Shown here piece after piece: positions 7,776 to 15,688 of a stretch of 64,000 nucleotides of DNA (its first letter is position 1; each line of letters starts with the position of its first letter). Where the stretch lies: contig NZ_JBFATZ010000002.1 in assembly GCF_040678635.1 (NCBI RefSeq), positions 186,001 through 250,000 on the forward strand. Reading direction: 5' to 3'. The notes beneath the pieces are model-generated. The model saw only the letters and a program-made list of their open reading frames with translations, ran no database searches and had not been told where the DNA came from. The DNA comes from Thermopolyspora sp040678635 (lineage in GTDB: Bacteria; Actinomycetota; Actinomycetes; Streptosporangiales; Streptosporangiaceae). The position numbers and the translations under genes were made by a program.

Positions 7776-9785
7776 GTGGTGATCATTCGGGTCGTCGAGG
7801 AGTCGGCCGGGCGCGCGCTGCGGGAGATGGGCGACGGCTTCGTCGTGGTCGACGCCGATTGGCGGATCACCTACATCAACGCGGCGGCCGAGCGCATCAT
7901 CGGCGCGCCGCGCGAGCCGGTGGGGCGGCCGCTGTGGGACATCCCGTGGTTCGCCTGCGATCCCGCGCTGGAGAACGACCTGCGCAGGGTGGCGGCCGAG
8001 GGAGTTCCCGCCGAGCGGGTGGTCAAGTGCCCGTACGACCAGGACTGGCATCGCGTCCGGCTCGCCCCGCTGCCCGACGGCCTGACGATCTACCTCACCG
8101 GCGTCGCCGAGCCGCGCGCGGCGGCCGAGTGGGCGACCGCTCAGCGCTCGGCCAGGGTCGAGGAGCTGACGATCGCGCTGGCCGACGCCCTCACGGCGCG
8201 GGATGTGATCGAGGTGACGAGGGATCGGGTGCTGCCCGCCTTCGGGGCGACCGGCCTGATCGTGGCGTTCCCGGAGGGCGAGCACCTGCACATCGCCCAT
8301 GTCGTGGGCTACTCGGACCGGTTCTTCGGGACGCTGCCCCGCATGACCCTGTCGGACGAGGTGCCGCTCGTCCAGGCCGTACGCGACCGCGTCGCGACGT
8401 TCATCGAGAACAAGGAGCGGTTCGAGGAGCTCTACCCGATGCTGACCGGCGTCCCCGAGCGGGGGCACCGGCAGGCGTGGGCGTTCCTCCCGCTGATCGC
8501 CTCGGGCCAGGCGATCGGCAGTTGCATGCTCTCCTTCGAGAAGCCGCACCGGTTCAGCGCCGAGGAACGCGGGCTGCTCATCGCGGTCAGCGGCCTGCTC
8601 GCCCAGGCGCTGGAGCGGGCCCGCCTGTTCGACGCCGAGCACGACCGCGCCCGGCAGCTGCAACGCGGGCTGCTGCCCCGCAGGCTGCCCCGGCTCCCCG
8701 CCGCCGTGGCCGCCGCCCGTTACCTGCCCGCCGCCAAGGAGATGGAGGTCGGCGGCGACTGGTACGACGTGATCCCGCTGTCGGCCGAGCGGGTCGCGCT
8801 GGTCATCGGCGACGTGATGGGCCACGGCGTGCCCGAGGCGGTCACGATGGGGCGGGTCCGTACGGCGGTGCGCACCCTGGCCGACCTCGAACTGTCGCCC
8901 GACGAGCTGCTCGCCCACCTCAACGACCTGGTCAACGACTTCGGCGACGAGTTCTTCGTGACCTGCCTGTACATGGTGTACGACCCGGTCGGCCGCGAGT
9001 GCGTGTTCGCCCGCGCGGGGCATCCGCCGCCCGCCGTGGTGACCCCGGACGGCGCCGTGCGCTTCGCCGAGGGCACCCCCGATCCGCCGCTGGGCGCCGC
9101 CGTCCCGCCCTTCGACACCGTCACGATGACGCTGCCGGAGGGCAGCCTGCTCGTCCTCTACACCGACGGCCTGGTCGAGTCCGCCACCCTGGAGAGCGAC
9201 CAGGGCATGGCCGAGCTGGCGGACGCCCTCGCCGCCGCCGTCGCCCCGCGGGCCCACCCGCCCGAGCCCGGCCACCCGCCGGACGGCCCCAGATATCCCG
9301 ATCTGGAGGTCCTCTGCGACACCCTGACGTCCACGCTGCTCCCGGCCCGGCAGCCGACCACCGACGACATCGCCCTGCTGGTCGTCCGCCCCGGCGTGCT
9401 CGACGGCGACCACGTCGCCACCTGGGACCTGCCGGAGGAGCCCACCGCAGCGGGCCTGGCCCGCCACCGCGTCCGCGCCCGGTTGGCCGCCTGGGGCCTG
9501 GAGGAACTGACCATGACCACGGAGCTGCTCGTCAGCGAGCTGGTCGGCAACGTGGTCCGGCACGCTCGGGGGCCGATCCGGCTGCGGTTGCTGCGCGGCC
9601 GGGTGCTCACCTGCGAGGTGTCGGACGGCAGCCTCACCACTCCGCGCATCCGCCGTCCCGCCGTCACCGACGAGGGGGGCAGGGGACTGCAACTGGTCGC
9701 CGCCCTCGCGCACCGCTGGGGCACCCGCTACACCGCCGACGGCAAGTGCATCTGGACCGAGCAGCTCCTGTACCCGGACCGCTGA
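7776..9785 (+). CDS. PAS-GAF-SpoIIE phosphatase-HATPase multidomain regulator
   Basis: A 669-residue protein from the tandem GTGs at 7776/7779; an in-frame GTG at 7692 is possible. Domains in order: PAS at about 10-105 (GDGFVVVDADWRITYINAAAERIIG), GAF at about 130-290, a PPM/SpoIIE serine phosphatase at about 310-500 (GGDWYDVIPL, GDVMGHG, YTDGLVES) and a C-terminal HATPase_c anti-sigma kinase domain (ELVGNVVRHA, DEGGRGLQLVAAL). Such proteins combine dephosphorylation of an anti-sigma antagonist with an anti-sigma kinase-like module, linking a sensed signal to sigma-factor control. No antagonist or sigma gene is adjacent, so its targets are elsewhere. Confidence 0.9.
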   Translation: MVIIRVVEESAGRALREMGDGFVVVDADWRITYINAAAERIIGAPREPVGRPLWDIPWFACDPALENDLRRVAAEGVPAERVVKCPYDQDWHRVRLAPLPDGLTIYLTGVAEPRAAAEWATAQRSARVEELTIALADALTARDVIEVTRDRVLPAFGATGLIVAFPEGEHLHIAHVVGYSDRFFGTLPRMTLSDEVPLVQAVRDRVATFIENKERFEELYPMLTGVPERGHRQAWAFLPLIASGQAIGSCMLSFEKPHRFSAEERGLLIAVSGLLAQALERARLFDAEHDRARQLQRGLLPRRLPRLPAAVAAARYLPAAKEMEVGGDWYDVIPLSAERVALVIGDVMGHGVPEAVTMGRVRTAVRTLADLELSPDELLAHLNDLVNDFGDEFFVTCLYMVYDPVGRECVFARAGHPPPAVVTPDGAVRFAEGTPDPPLGAAVPPFDTVTMTLPEGSLLVLYTDGLVESATLESDQGMAELADALAAAVAPRAHPPEPGHPPDGPRYPDLEVLCDTLTSTLLPARQPTTDDIALLVVRPGVLDGDHVATWDLPEEPTAAGLARHRVRARLAAWGLEELTMTTELLVSELVGNVVRHARGPIRLRLLRGRVLTCEVSDGSLTTPRIRRPAVTDEGGRGLQLVAALAHRWGTRYTADGKCIWTEQLLYPDR

Positions 9786-9811
9786 GCCGCCGCCGGGGTC
9801 GGCGGGCGGCT
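9785..9811. terminator. Bidirectional GC-rich hairpin terminator between convergent genes
   Basis: AGCCGCCGCCG (9785-9795) pairs with CGGCGGGCGGCT (9800-9811) around a four-base loop, with one bulged G. It overlaps the stop codons of both convergent genes. There is no U-tract, as is common in actinomycetes. Confidence 0.5.
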
Positions 9812-10625
9812 ACGTGCCGTTGTAGGAGGGCGGGCGCTTCTCGCGGAAGGCGCGGGCCCCCTCCTTGGCGTCCTCCGAGCCGATCACCGGCCAGCCGATG
9901 GCGTCGGAGACCTTCAGCGCCTCGGCCTCGGGCAGGCCGATCGTCTCCCGGTAGGCCCGCAGGATCGCCTGTACGGCCAGCGGCCCGCACTCGGCGATCC
10001 GATCGGCGAGCTCGCGGGCGGCGGCGAGCGCCTCGCCGTCCGGGACGACCTTGTTGACCAGACCCATCGCGAGGGCCTCACGCGCGGTGACGGCCCGGCC
10101 GGTGAGCAGCAGGTCCATGGCGTGGGCGTAGGGGATCTGGCGGGGGAGCCGGATCGCGCTGCCGCCCATCGGGAACAGCGCGCGGCGGGCCTCGAACAGC
10201 CCGAGCGTCGCCGACTCGGCGACCACCCGCAGGTCGGTGCCGACGAGCAGCTCGGTGCCGCCGGCCACGGCGTAGCCCTCCACGGCGGAGATGATCGGCT
10301 TGGTGGGCAGGGCGTCGTCCCCGCGCAGCAGGCCCTTCCAGTGGAAGTCGGGGATCTCGCTCGCGCGCTGCCGTACCCGGGGATCGTCCGACGGCGTGCC
10401 CATCGCCTTGAGGTCGGCGCCGGCGCAGAACGTGCCGGAGGCGCCGGTGAGGATGCCGACCCGGACCTCGGGCTCGGCGGAGATGTAGGCCCACGCGTCG
10501 GCGAGCCCGACCAGCATGTCCATGGACAGGGCGTTCCTCGCCTCCGGGCGGTCCATGGTCACCACGACGACGTGACCGTCCCGCTCGATCCTGCAGTGCG
10601 GGGTGCTGATCGGCAGAAGCTCCAC
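9810..10625 (-). CDS. Enoyl-CoA hydratase/isomerase (crotonase family)
   Basis: 271 residues from a GTG at 10625, with GGAGAGAT upstream. Crotonase landmarks are present: MDRPEARNALS, the first oxyanion-hole segment GTFCAGADLKAM and the second AVEGYAVAGGTELLVGTDLR. The position of the first catalytic glutamate of hydratases is within LVGTDLRVVAESATLGLFEARRALFP; the usual E-x-G-x2-P-G loop is replaced by E-A-R-R-A-L-F-P, so it may not be a simple hydratase. It diverges from the acyl-CoA synthetase gene and probably belongs to the same CoA-dependent pathway. Confidence 0.87.
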   Translation of the reverse strand: MELLPISTPHCRIERDGHVVVVTMDRPEARNALSMDMLVGLADAWAYISAEPEVRVGILTGASGTFCAGADLKAMGTPSDDPRVRQRASEIPDFHWKGLLRGDDALPTKPIISAVEGYAVAGGTELLVGTDLRVVAESATLGLFEARRALFPMGGSAIRLPRQIPYAHAMDLLLTGRAVTAREALAMGLVNKVVPDGEALAAARELADRIAECGPLAVQAILRAYRETIGLPEAEALKVSDAIGWPVIGSEDAKEGARAFREKRPPSYNGT

Positions 10626-10964
10626 GAGATCTCTCCGCTCACTCTTTCGGCGGCTCCCGGTCGCCGGATGGCCCCCGGTGCCCGGATAGCCCGGCCCCGG
10701 ATGGCCCGGCCCCGGATAGCCCCGGATAGAACGCGTACCAGTCGGCGGGCGGGTGCCGGACGCGGGTCCGGCGTACCGGCCATGCCTGCGCATCGTCGCT
10801 ATCAAGCGCTTGTTAGGCAAGCCCGTCCGGGTTACGCTGCCGCTGCATACGAGAACAGATTCTCGTTTGTTTACCCCTGTTTCGCCAGGTCTTGCCGAAC
10901 TACCGATAACGTGCTTCACTTCGGCGATCCGGGGAATGTCGGCGAAGCGGACAAGGGAGTTCCG
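10626..10964. promoter_or_regulatory. Divergent promoter region of the CoA-catabolic cluster with palindromes and a degenerate repeat
   Basis: This 339-bp gap separates the crotonase and acyl-CoA synthetase genes. At 10668-10730 there is a degenerate repeat of CCGGATGGCCC / CCGGATAGCCC. At 10803-10812 lies the perfect palindrome CAAGCGCTTG, overlapped by GCTTG-N5-CAAGC at 10808-10822. At 10849-10866 ACGAGAA and TTCTCGT form a perfect 7-bp inverted repeat around CAGA. TetR-family regulators of fatty-acid and steroid catabolism in actinomycetes use palindromes of this size, so two operators for one or two unlinked regulators are plausible. Confidence 0.5.
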
Positions 10965-12509
10965 ATGGGCTCGCTCGGCTTCTGGAGACTCGCGCAGGCG
11001 GACCCCGCCTGGATCGCGGCGGTGGACCCGGACGGCACCGAGTACACCGCGGGAGAGCTGCTCGCCCGCGCCAACCGCCTCGTGCACGGCCTGCGCGACC
11101 TCGGCCTGCGGCCCGGCGACGGCCTGTGCGGACTGGTCCCCAACGGCGTCGACGGGCTCACCCTCTACCTGGCCGCGACGCAGGCGGGCTGGTACTACAC
11201 CCCGGTCAACTGGCACCTCACCGGGCCGGAGATCGCGTACATCCTCCAGGACAGCGAGGCCAAGGCGTTCTTCGCGCACGAGCGCTTCGCCGCCGAGGGC
11301 GCCAGGGCCGCCGAGGTGATCGCGCCGGAGCGGCGCTTCTCGTTCGGCACGATCCCCGGCTTCCGGCCGGTGGCCGAGCTGACCGACGGCCGCTCCGCCG
11401 AGCCGCCCGCCGACCGCACCGCGGGCCAGACCATGCACTACACCTCCGGCACCACCGGCCGCCCCAAGGGCGTGCGGCGCGCCCTCACCGGGCTCGACCC
11501 CGACGACGCCGCCGAGCTGGCGACCATGCTGCTCGCCCTGTTCGGCATGACCCCCGGCCGGTCGAACACGCACCTGGTCACCTCGCCGAGCTACCACACC
11601 GCCGTCACCCAGTTCGGCGGTTCGGCCCTGCACTACGGCCACACCCTCGTCTACATGGACCGCTTCGACCCCGAGGAGACGCTGCGCCTGTGCGAGCGCC
11701 ACCGGGTGACGAACTCGCACATGGTGCCCACCCACTTCAAGCGCCTGCTCGCGCTGCCCGAGGAGGTCAAACGCCGCTACGATCTGTCCTCGCTGCGCTG
11801 GATGATCCACGCCGCCGCGCCGTGCCCGATCCCGGTCAAGCGGGCGATGCTCGACTGGTGGGGCGATGTGATCTACGAGTACTACGCGGCGACCGAGGGC
11901 GGCGGGACCCTCGCCACCCCGGAGGACTGGCGCAAGCACCCCGGCACCGTCGGCAAGGCGTGGCCGATCACCGAGCTGCTGATCGTGGACGACGACGGCG
12001 AGCCGGTGCCGACCGGCACCCCCGGCACGATCTACATGAAGATGGCCGGGCTGACCTTCGAGTACAAGGGCGACCCGGACAAGACGGCGGCCAACCGGCT
12101 GCGCGACTTCTTCACCGTCGGCGACATCGGCTACCTCGACGCGGAGGGCTTCCTGTACCTCTGCGACCGCAAGGCCGACATGATCATCTCGGGCGGGGCG
12201 AACATCTACCCCGCCGAGATCGAGAACGAGATCATGGTCCATCCCAAGGTCGCGGACGTGGCCGTCTTCGGCATCCCGGACGAGGACTGGGGCGAGCAGA
12301 TCAAGGCCGTGGTCGAGCCCGCGCCCGGCGTCGCCCCCGGACCCGAGCTGGAACGCGAGATCCTCGCCTCGCTGGACGGGCGGCTCGCCCGGATGAAGTG
12401 GCCCAAGTCCATCGACTTCATCGAGACCATGCCCCGCGAGCCCAACGGAAAGCTGCTCAAACGCAAGCTGCGCGCACCCTACTGGGAGGGCCATGACCGT
12501 GCCATCTGA
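10965..12509 (+). CDS. Acyl-CoA synthetase (AMP-binding, FadD-like)
   Basis: 514 residues from an ATG at 10965 with an ideal SD (AAGGGAG). The ATP/AMP motifs are intact: HYTSGTTGRPKGV (P-loop-like A3), the adenine-binding YEYYAATEGGG (A5), FTVGDIGYLD (A7 aspartate) and the C-terminal catalytic lysine in EPNGKLLKRKLR (A10). It activates a carboxylic acid to its CoA thioester through an acyl-adenylate. The closest type is FadD-like synthetases of steroid or branched-acid catabolism; chain specificity cannot be inferred. Its stop overlaps the start of the DUF35 gene by 17 bases. Confidence 0.9.
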   Translation: MGSLGFWRLAQADPAWIAAVDPDGTEYTAGELLARANRLVHGLRDLGLRPGDGLCGLVPNGVDGLTLYLAATQAGWYYTPVNWHLTGPEIAYILQDSEAKAFFAHERFAAEGARAAEVIAPERRFSFGTIPGFRPVAELTDGRSAEPPADRTAGQTMHYTSGTTGRPKGVRRALTGLDPDDAAELATMLLALFGMTPGRSNTHLVTSPSYHTAVTQFGGSALHYGHTLVYMDRFDPEETLRLCERHRVTNSHMVPTHFKRLLALPEEVKRRYDLSSLRWMIHAAAPCPIPVKRAMLDWWGDVIYEYYAATEGGGTLATPEDWRKHPGTVGKAWPITELLIVDDDGEPVPTGTPGTIYMKMAGLTFEYKGDPDKTAANRLRDFFTVGDIGYLDAEGFLYLCDRKADMIISGGANIYPAEIENEIMVHPKVADVAVFGIPDEDWGEQIKAVVEPAPGVAPGPELEREILASLDGRLARMKWPKSIDFIETMPREPNGKLLKRKLRAPYWEGHDRAI

Positions 12510-13479
12510 GCGGCCCACCGCCGTACCCCCCCTTGCACCCCCCGCCGTACATGCCGCCGAGCAGTCCGGGGACACGCTCGTCGCCGGGCACACGCTGGAG
12601 TTCCCCGGCGGCTACACCCGCACCACCGGCCCGGTGATCGGCCGGTTCCTCACCGAGCTGCGCGACGGCCGCCTCGTCGGCGTGCGCACCGCGGCCGGGC
12701 GGGTGCTGGTGCCGCCGCTGGAGTACGACCCGGACACCGGCGAGCCCGTCACCGGCGACTACGTCGAGGTGGGCCCGGCGGGCACGGTCACCACCTGGTC
12801 CTGGGTGCACGCCCCGCGCCCGGGGCACCCGCTGGACCGGCCGTTCGCCTGGGCGCTGATCAGAATGGACGGCGCGGACACCGACCTCGTGCACGCCGTG
12901 GACGCCGGCAACGTCAAGGCGATGCGGCCGGGCCTGCGGGTGCGCCCGCGCTGGCGGCCCGAACGCACCGGCCACATCACCGACATCTCCTGCTTCGTCC
13001 CGGAGGTGACGCGGATCGTCGCGCCGATCCGCACCGACTACCGCCTGCGGCCCGGCCGGTCCCTGACCCGCTTCCTGGAAGGCGTCCGCGACGGCGTCTT
13101 CCTCGGCGGACGCTGCCCCGAGTGCGACAAGGTCTACCTGCCGTACCGGACCTCCTGCCCCGCCTGCGGCTCCGGCATCGACGAGGAGGTACGCGTCGCC
13201 GACACCGGCACCGTCACCACCTTCGCCATCAACAACCTGCCCGACCCCCGCGCGCCGCAGGTGCCGTTCGTCTCGGCGTACATCCTGCTCGACGGCGCCG
13301 ACACCGAGATGATCGCGCTCGTCGGCGGCGTCCCCGCCGACCAGGTACGGCAGGGCATGCGCGTACGCGCCGTCTGGCTGCCCCCGGAGGAACGCACGAT
13401 GGCGATGACGAACGTCCGCTGGTTCGAGCCGACCGGCGAGCCCGACGTCGATCTCGACGCGGGCCGGGGAGGTGCGTGA
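12493..13479 (+). CDS. Tandem DUF35 (OB-fold/zinc-ribbon) protein, partner of thiolase-fold subunits
   Basis: The 328-residue protein contains two DUF35-like modules. The first (about 40-170) has the OB-fold pattern FLTELRDGRLVGVRTAAGRVLVPP but no cysteine pairs. The second (about 185-315) repeats it as FLEGVRDGVFLGGRCPECDKVYLPYR with a full CPEC/CPAC zinc ribbon. Known DUF35 proteins (for example the ChsH2 C-terminal domain) bind thiolase-like lipid-transfer proteins and help bind the acyl-CoA. Here two thiolase-fold genes follow immediately, so each module may serve one subunit. The gene is translationally coupled to both neighbours. Confidence 0.83.
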   Translation: MTVPSERPTAVPPLAPPAVHAAEQSGDTLVAGHTLEFPGGYTRTTGPVIGRFLTELRDGRLVGVRTAAGRVLVPPLEYDPDTGEPVTGDYVEVGPAGTVTTWSWVHAPRPGHPLDRPFAWALIRMDGADTDLVHAVDAGNVKAMRPGLRVRPRWRPERTGHITDISCFVPEVTRIVAPIRTDYRLRPGRSLTRFLEGVRDGVFLGGRCPECDKVYLPYRTSCPACGSGIDEEVRVADTGTVTTFAINNLPDPRAPQVPFVSAYILLDGADTEMIALVGGVPADQVRQGMRVRAVWLPPEERTMAMTNVRWFEPTGEPDVDLDAGRGGA

Positions 13480-13480
13480 C

Positions 13481-14512
13481 ATGCGGGAGGTCGCGGTCGT
13501 CGCGTTCGCACAGACCCGGCACAGCGGCGTCGACGAAGGGCTGAGCGAGCCGGAGATGCTGCTGCCGGTCATCCGCGCGGTCCAGGAGACCACCGGGCTG
13601 CGCCGGTTCGGCTTCACCTGCTCGGGAAGCTGCGACTACCTCGCCGGCGCGCCGTTCTCGTTCGTCTCGGCGCTCGACGCGCTCGGCGCGTGGCCGCCGA
13701 TCAGCGAGAGCCACGTGGAGATGGACGGCGCGTGGGCCCTGTACGAGGCGTGGGTGCGCCTCCAGCACGGCGACATCGACACCGCCCTCGTCTACGGCTT
13801 CGGCAAATCCACCCAGACCGACCCGTACGAGTTGATGACCCTCCAGCTCGACCCCTACTACCTGGCGCCCCTCGGCCTCGACGAGATCTCCTACGCCGCC
13901 CTCCAGGCCCGCGCCTGGCTCGACGCCGGCGGCGACGAGAAGATCATGCGCGAGGTGGTACGGCGCAGCCGCGCCGCAGGCCGCGCCAACCCCGACGCCC
14001 TCGACCTGCCCGACCCGCCCGCCGACGAGGGCTACCAGGTCGAGCCGCTGCGTCCCTCCGACGTCGCCCCCGTCACCGACGGCGCCGCCGCGATCGTGCT
14101 CGCCGCCGGGGACCGCGCCCGCGAGCTGTGCGACCGCCCCGCCTGGATCACCGGCATCGCCCACCGCATAGACCCGCATTACCTGGGCATGCGAAACCTC
14201 GCCCGACCGGCCTCCGCGGCCGAAGCCGCACGAGCCGCGGGGGCCGGCAAGGGCGCGATCGACGTCGCCGAGCTGCACGTCCGCTACAGCCACGAGGAGC
14301 CCATCCTCCGCGAGGCGCTCGGCATCCCCGACGGCACGCTCGTCAACCCCTCCGGCGGCCCGCTCGCCGCCAATCCGATCATGGCCGCCGGACTCATCCG
14401 CATCGGCGAGGCGGCCCGGCGCGTCATGTCCGGCGCGGCCGTACGCGCGCTCGGCCACGCCGCCTCCGGCCCCTGCCTGCAGCACAACCTCGTGACCGTA
14501 CTGGAGGGCTGA
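13481..14512 (+). CDS. Thiolase-fold lipid-transfer-like protein lacking the catalytic Cys and His
   Basis: 343 residues from an ATG at 13481, with GGGGAGG upstream (13466-13472); a GTG at 13472 would overlap the previous stop. The fold is that of SCP-x/Ltp thiolases (MREVAVVAFAQTRHS, VTDGAAAIVLAAGDRA, LVNPSGGPLAANPI). Where thiolases have the nucleophilic Cys (C-x-S-G), this protein reads HVEMDGAWALYEA. Where they have GHP, it reads AANPIMAAG. It is therefore unlikely to be a true thiolase. It may be an Ltp2-type retro-aldolase subunit, which needs a DUF35 partner, or a non-catalytic subunit. Confidence 0.82.
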   Translation: MREVAVVAFAQTRHSGVDEGLSEPEMLLPVIRAVQETTGLRRFGFTCSGSCDYLAGAPFSFVSALDALGAWPPISESHVEMDGAWALYEAWVRLQHGDIDTALVYGFGKSTQTDPYELMTLQLDPYYLAPLGLDEISYAALQARAWLDAGGDEKIMREVVRRSRAAGRANPDALDLPDPPADEGYQVEPLRPSDVAPVTDGAAAIVLAAGDRARELCDRPAWITGIAHRIDPHYLGMRNLARPASAAEAARAAGAGKGAIDVAELHVRYSHEEPILREALGIPDGTLVNPSGGPLAANPIMAAGLIRIGEAARRVMSGAAVRALGHAASGPCLQHNLVTVLEG

Positions 14513-14514
14513 TC

Positions 14515-15663
14515 ATGGGGAACAGGTGCGCGGTCATCGGCGTCGGCCAGACCCACTACATGACCAAACGGCGGGACGTGTCGATCGCCGGGCTGGTGCG
14601 TGAGGCGGCGCTGCGGGCCCTGGAGGACGCCGGGCTCGCCTTCGCCGACATCGACGCCGTCGTCATCGGCAAGGCCCCCGACCTGTTCGAGGGCGTCATG
14701 ATGCCCGAGGCGTACCTGGCCGACGCGCTCGGCGCCGCCGGGAAGCCGATCACGCGGGTGCACACGGCCGGCTCGGTCGGCGGCTCCACCGCCCTGGTCG
14801 GCGCGTCGCTCATCCAGGGCGGCGTGCACGAGCGGGTGCTCGTCGTCGGCTTCGAGAAGCAGTCGGAGTCGAACGCCACCTGGGCCCTCACCACGCACCT
14901 GCCGTTCTCCTCCTCGCTGGTCGTCGGCGCGGGCGGCTACTTCGCCCCGCACATCCGCGAGTACATTCGCCGCAGCGGCGCGCCCCCGCACATCGGCGCG
15001 CTCGTCGCCGTCAAGGACCGCCGCAACGCGCTGAAGAACCCCTACGCCCACCTGCGCATCCCCGGCATCACCCGCGAACTCGTCGAATCCACGCCGATGC
15101 TGTGGGAACCGATCCGCTACCTGGAGACCTGCCCGTCCTCCGACGGCGCGTGCGCGATCGTGCTCGCCGCCGAGCACAAGGTCACCGGCAGGCCCGCCTG
15201 GGTGCACGGCACCGCGATGCGCTCGGAGCCGATGGTGCGCGCCGGACGCGACACGGTGAGCCCGCAGGCGGGCAAGGACTGCGCCGCCGACGTCTACCGG
15301 CAGGCCGGGATCGCCGACCCGCGCCGGGACCTCGACGTCGCCGAGGTGTACGTGCCGTTCTCCTGGTACGAGCCGATGTGGCTGGAAAACCTCGGCTTCG
15401 CCGCCGAAGGCGAGGGCTGGAAGCTCACCGAGGCCGGATGCACGGCCCTCGACGGCGACATCCCGTGGAACGCCTCCGGCGGCGTGCTCAGCTCCAACCC
15501 CATCGGGGCCTCGGGCCTCATCCGCTTCGCCGAGGCCGCGCTGCAGGTGCGCGGCATGGCGGGCGAGCACCAGGTGGACGGCGCGCGGCGGGCGCTCGGC
15601 CACGCGTACGGCGGAGGCGCCCAGTTCTTCGCCATGTGGATCGTCGGGAGCGAGAAACCCTAG
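14515..15663 (+). CDS. Second thiolase-fold protein (Ltp-like) lacking the catalytic Cys and His
   Basis: 382 residues from an ATG at 14515 with GGAGGGCTGATC upstream, two bases after the previous stop. Thiolase-superfamily features are clear (CAVIGVGQTHY, ALEDAGLAFADIDAVVIG, SSDGACAIVLAAEH, DVAEVYVPFSWYEP). The nucleophile position reads HTAGSVGGSTALVGA, with no cysteine, and the GHP motif reads SSNPIGASG. It resembles steroid side-chain Ltp aldolases and carrier-type lipid-transfer proteins. With the preceding paralogue and the double DUF35 protein it probably forms one heteromeric enzyme cleaving a branched acyl-CoA. Confidence 0.84.
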   Translation: MGNRCAVIGVGQTHYMTKRRDVSIAGLVREAALRALEDAGLAFADIDAVVIGKAPDLFEGVMMPEAYLADALGAAGKPITRVHTAGSVGGSTALVGASLIQGGVHERVLVVGFEKQSESNATWALTTHLPFSSSLVVGAGGYFAPHIREYIRRSGAPPHIGALVAVKDRRNALKNPYAHLRIPGITRELVESTPMLWEPIRYLETCPSSDGACAIVLAAEHKVTGRPAWVHGTAMRSEPMVRAGRDTVSPQAGKDCAADVYRQAGIADPRRDLDVAEVYVPFSWYEPMWLENLGFAAEGEGWKLTEAGCTALDGDIPWNASGGVLSSNPIGASGLIRFAEAALQVRGMAGEHQVDGARRALGHAYGGGAQFFAMWIVGSEKP

Positions 15664-15688
15664 AAACGATCTTTAAGGAGCGTTCCCC

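Noticed and set aside
7698..9713. A 671-codon frame antisense to the SpoIIE-type gene
   Set aside because: Composition is that of a complementary shadow frame. The plus-strand protein has PAS, GAF, PPM and HATPase motifs.
10122..10964. N-terminal extension of the acyl-CoA synthetase frame
   Set aside because: The extension is antisense to the crotonase and contains no domain. The SD and family alignment place the start at 10965.
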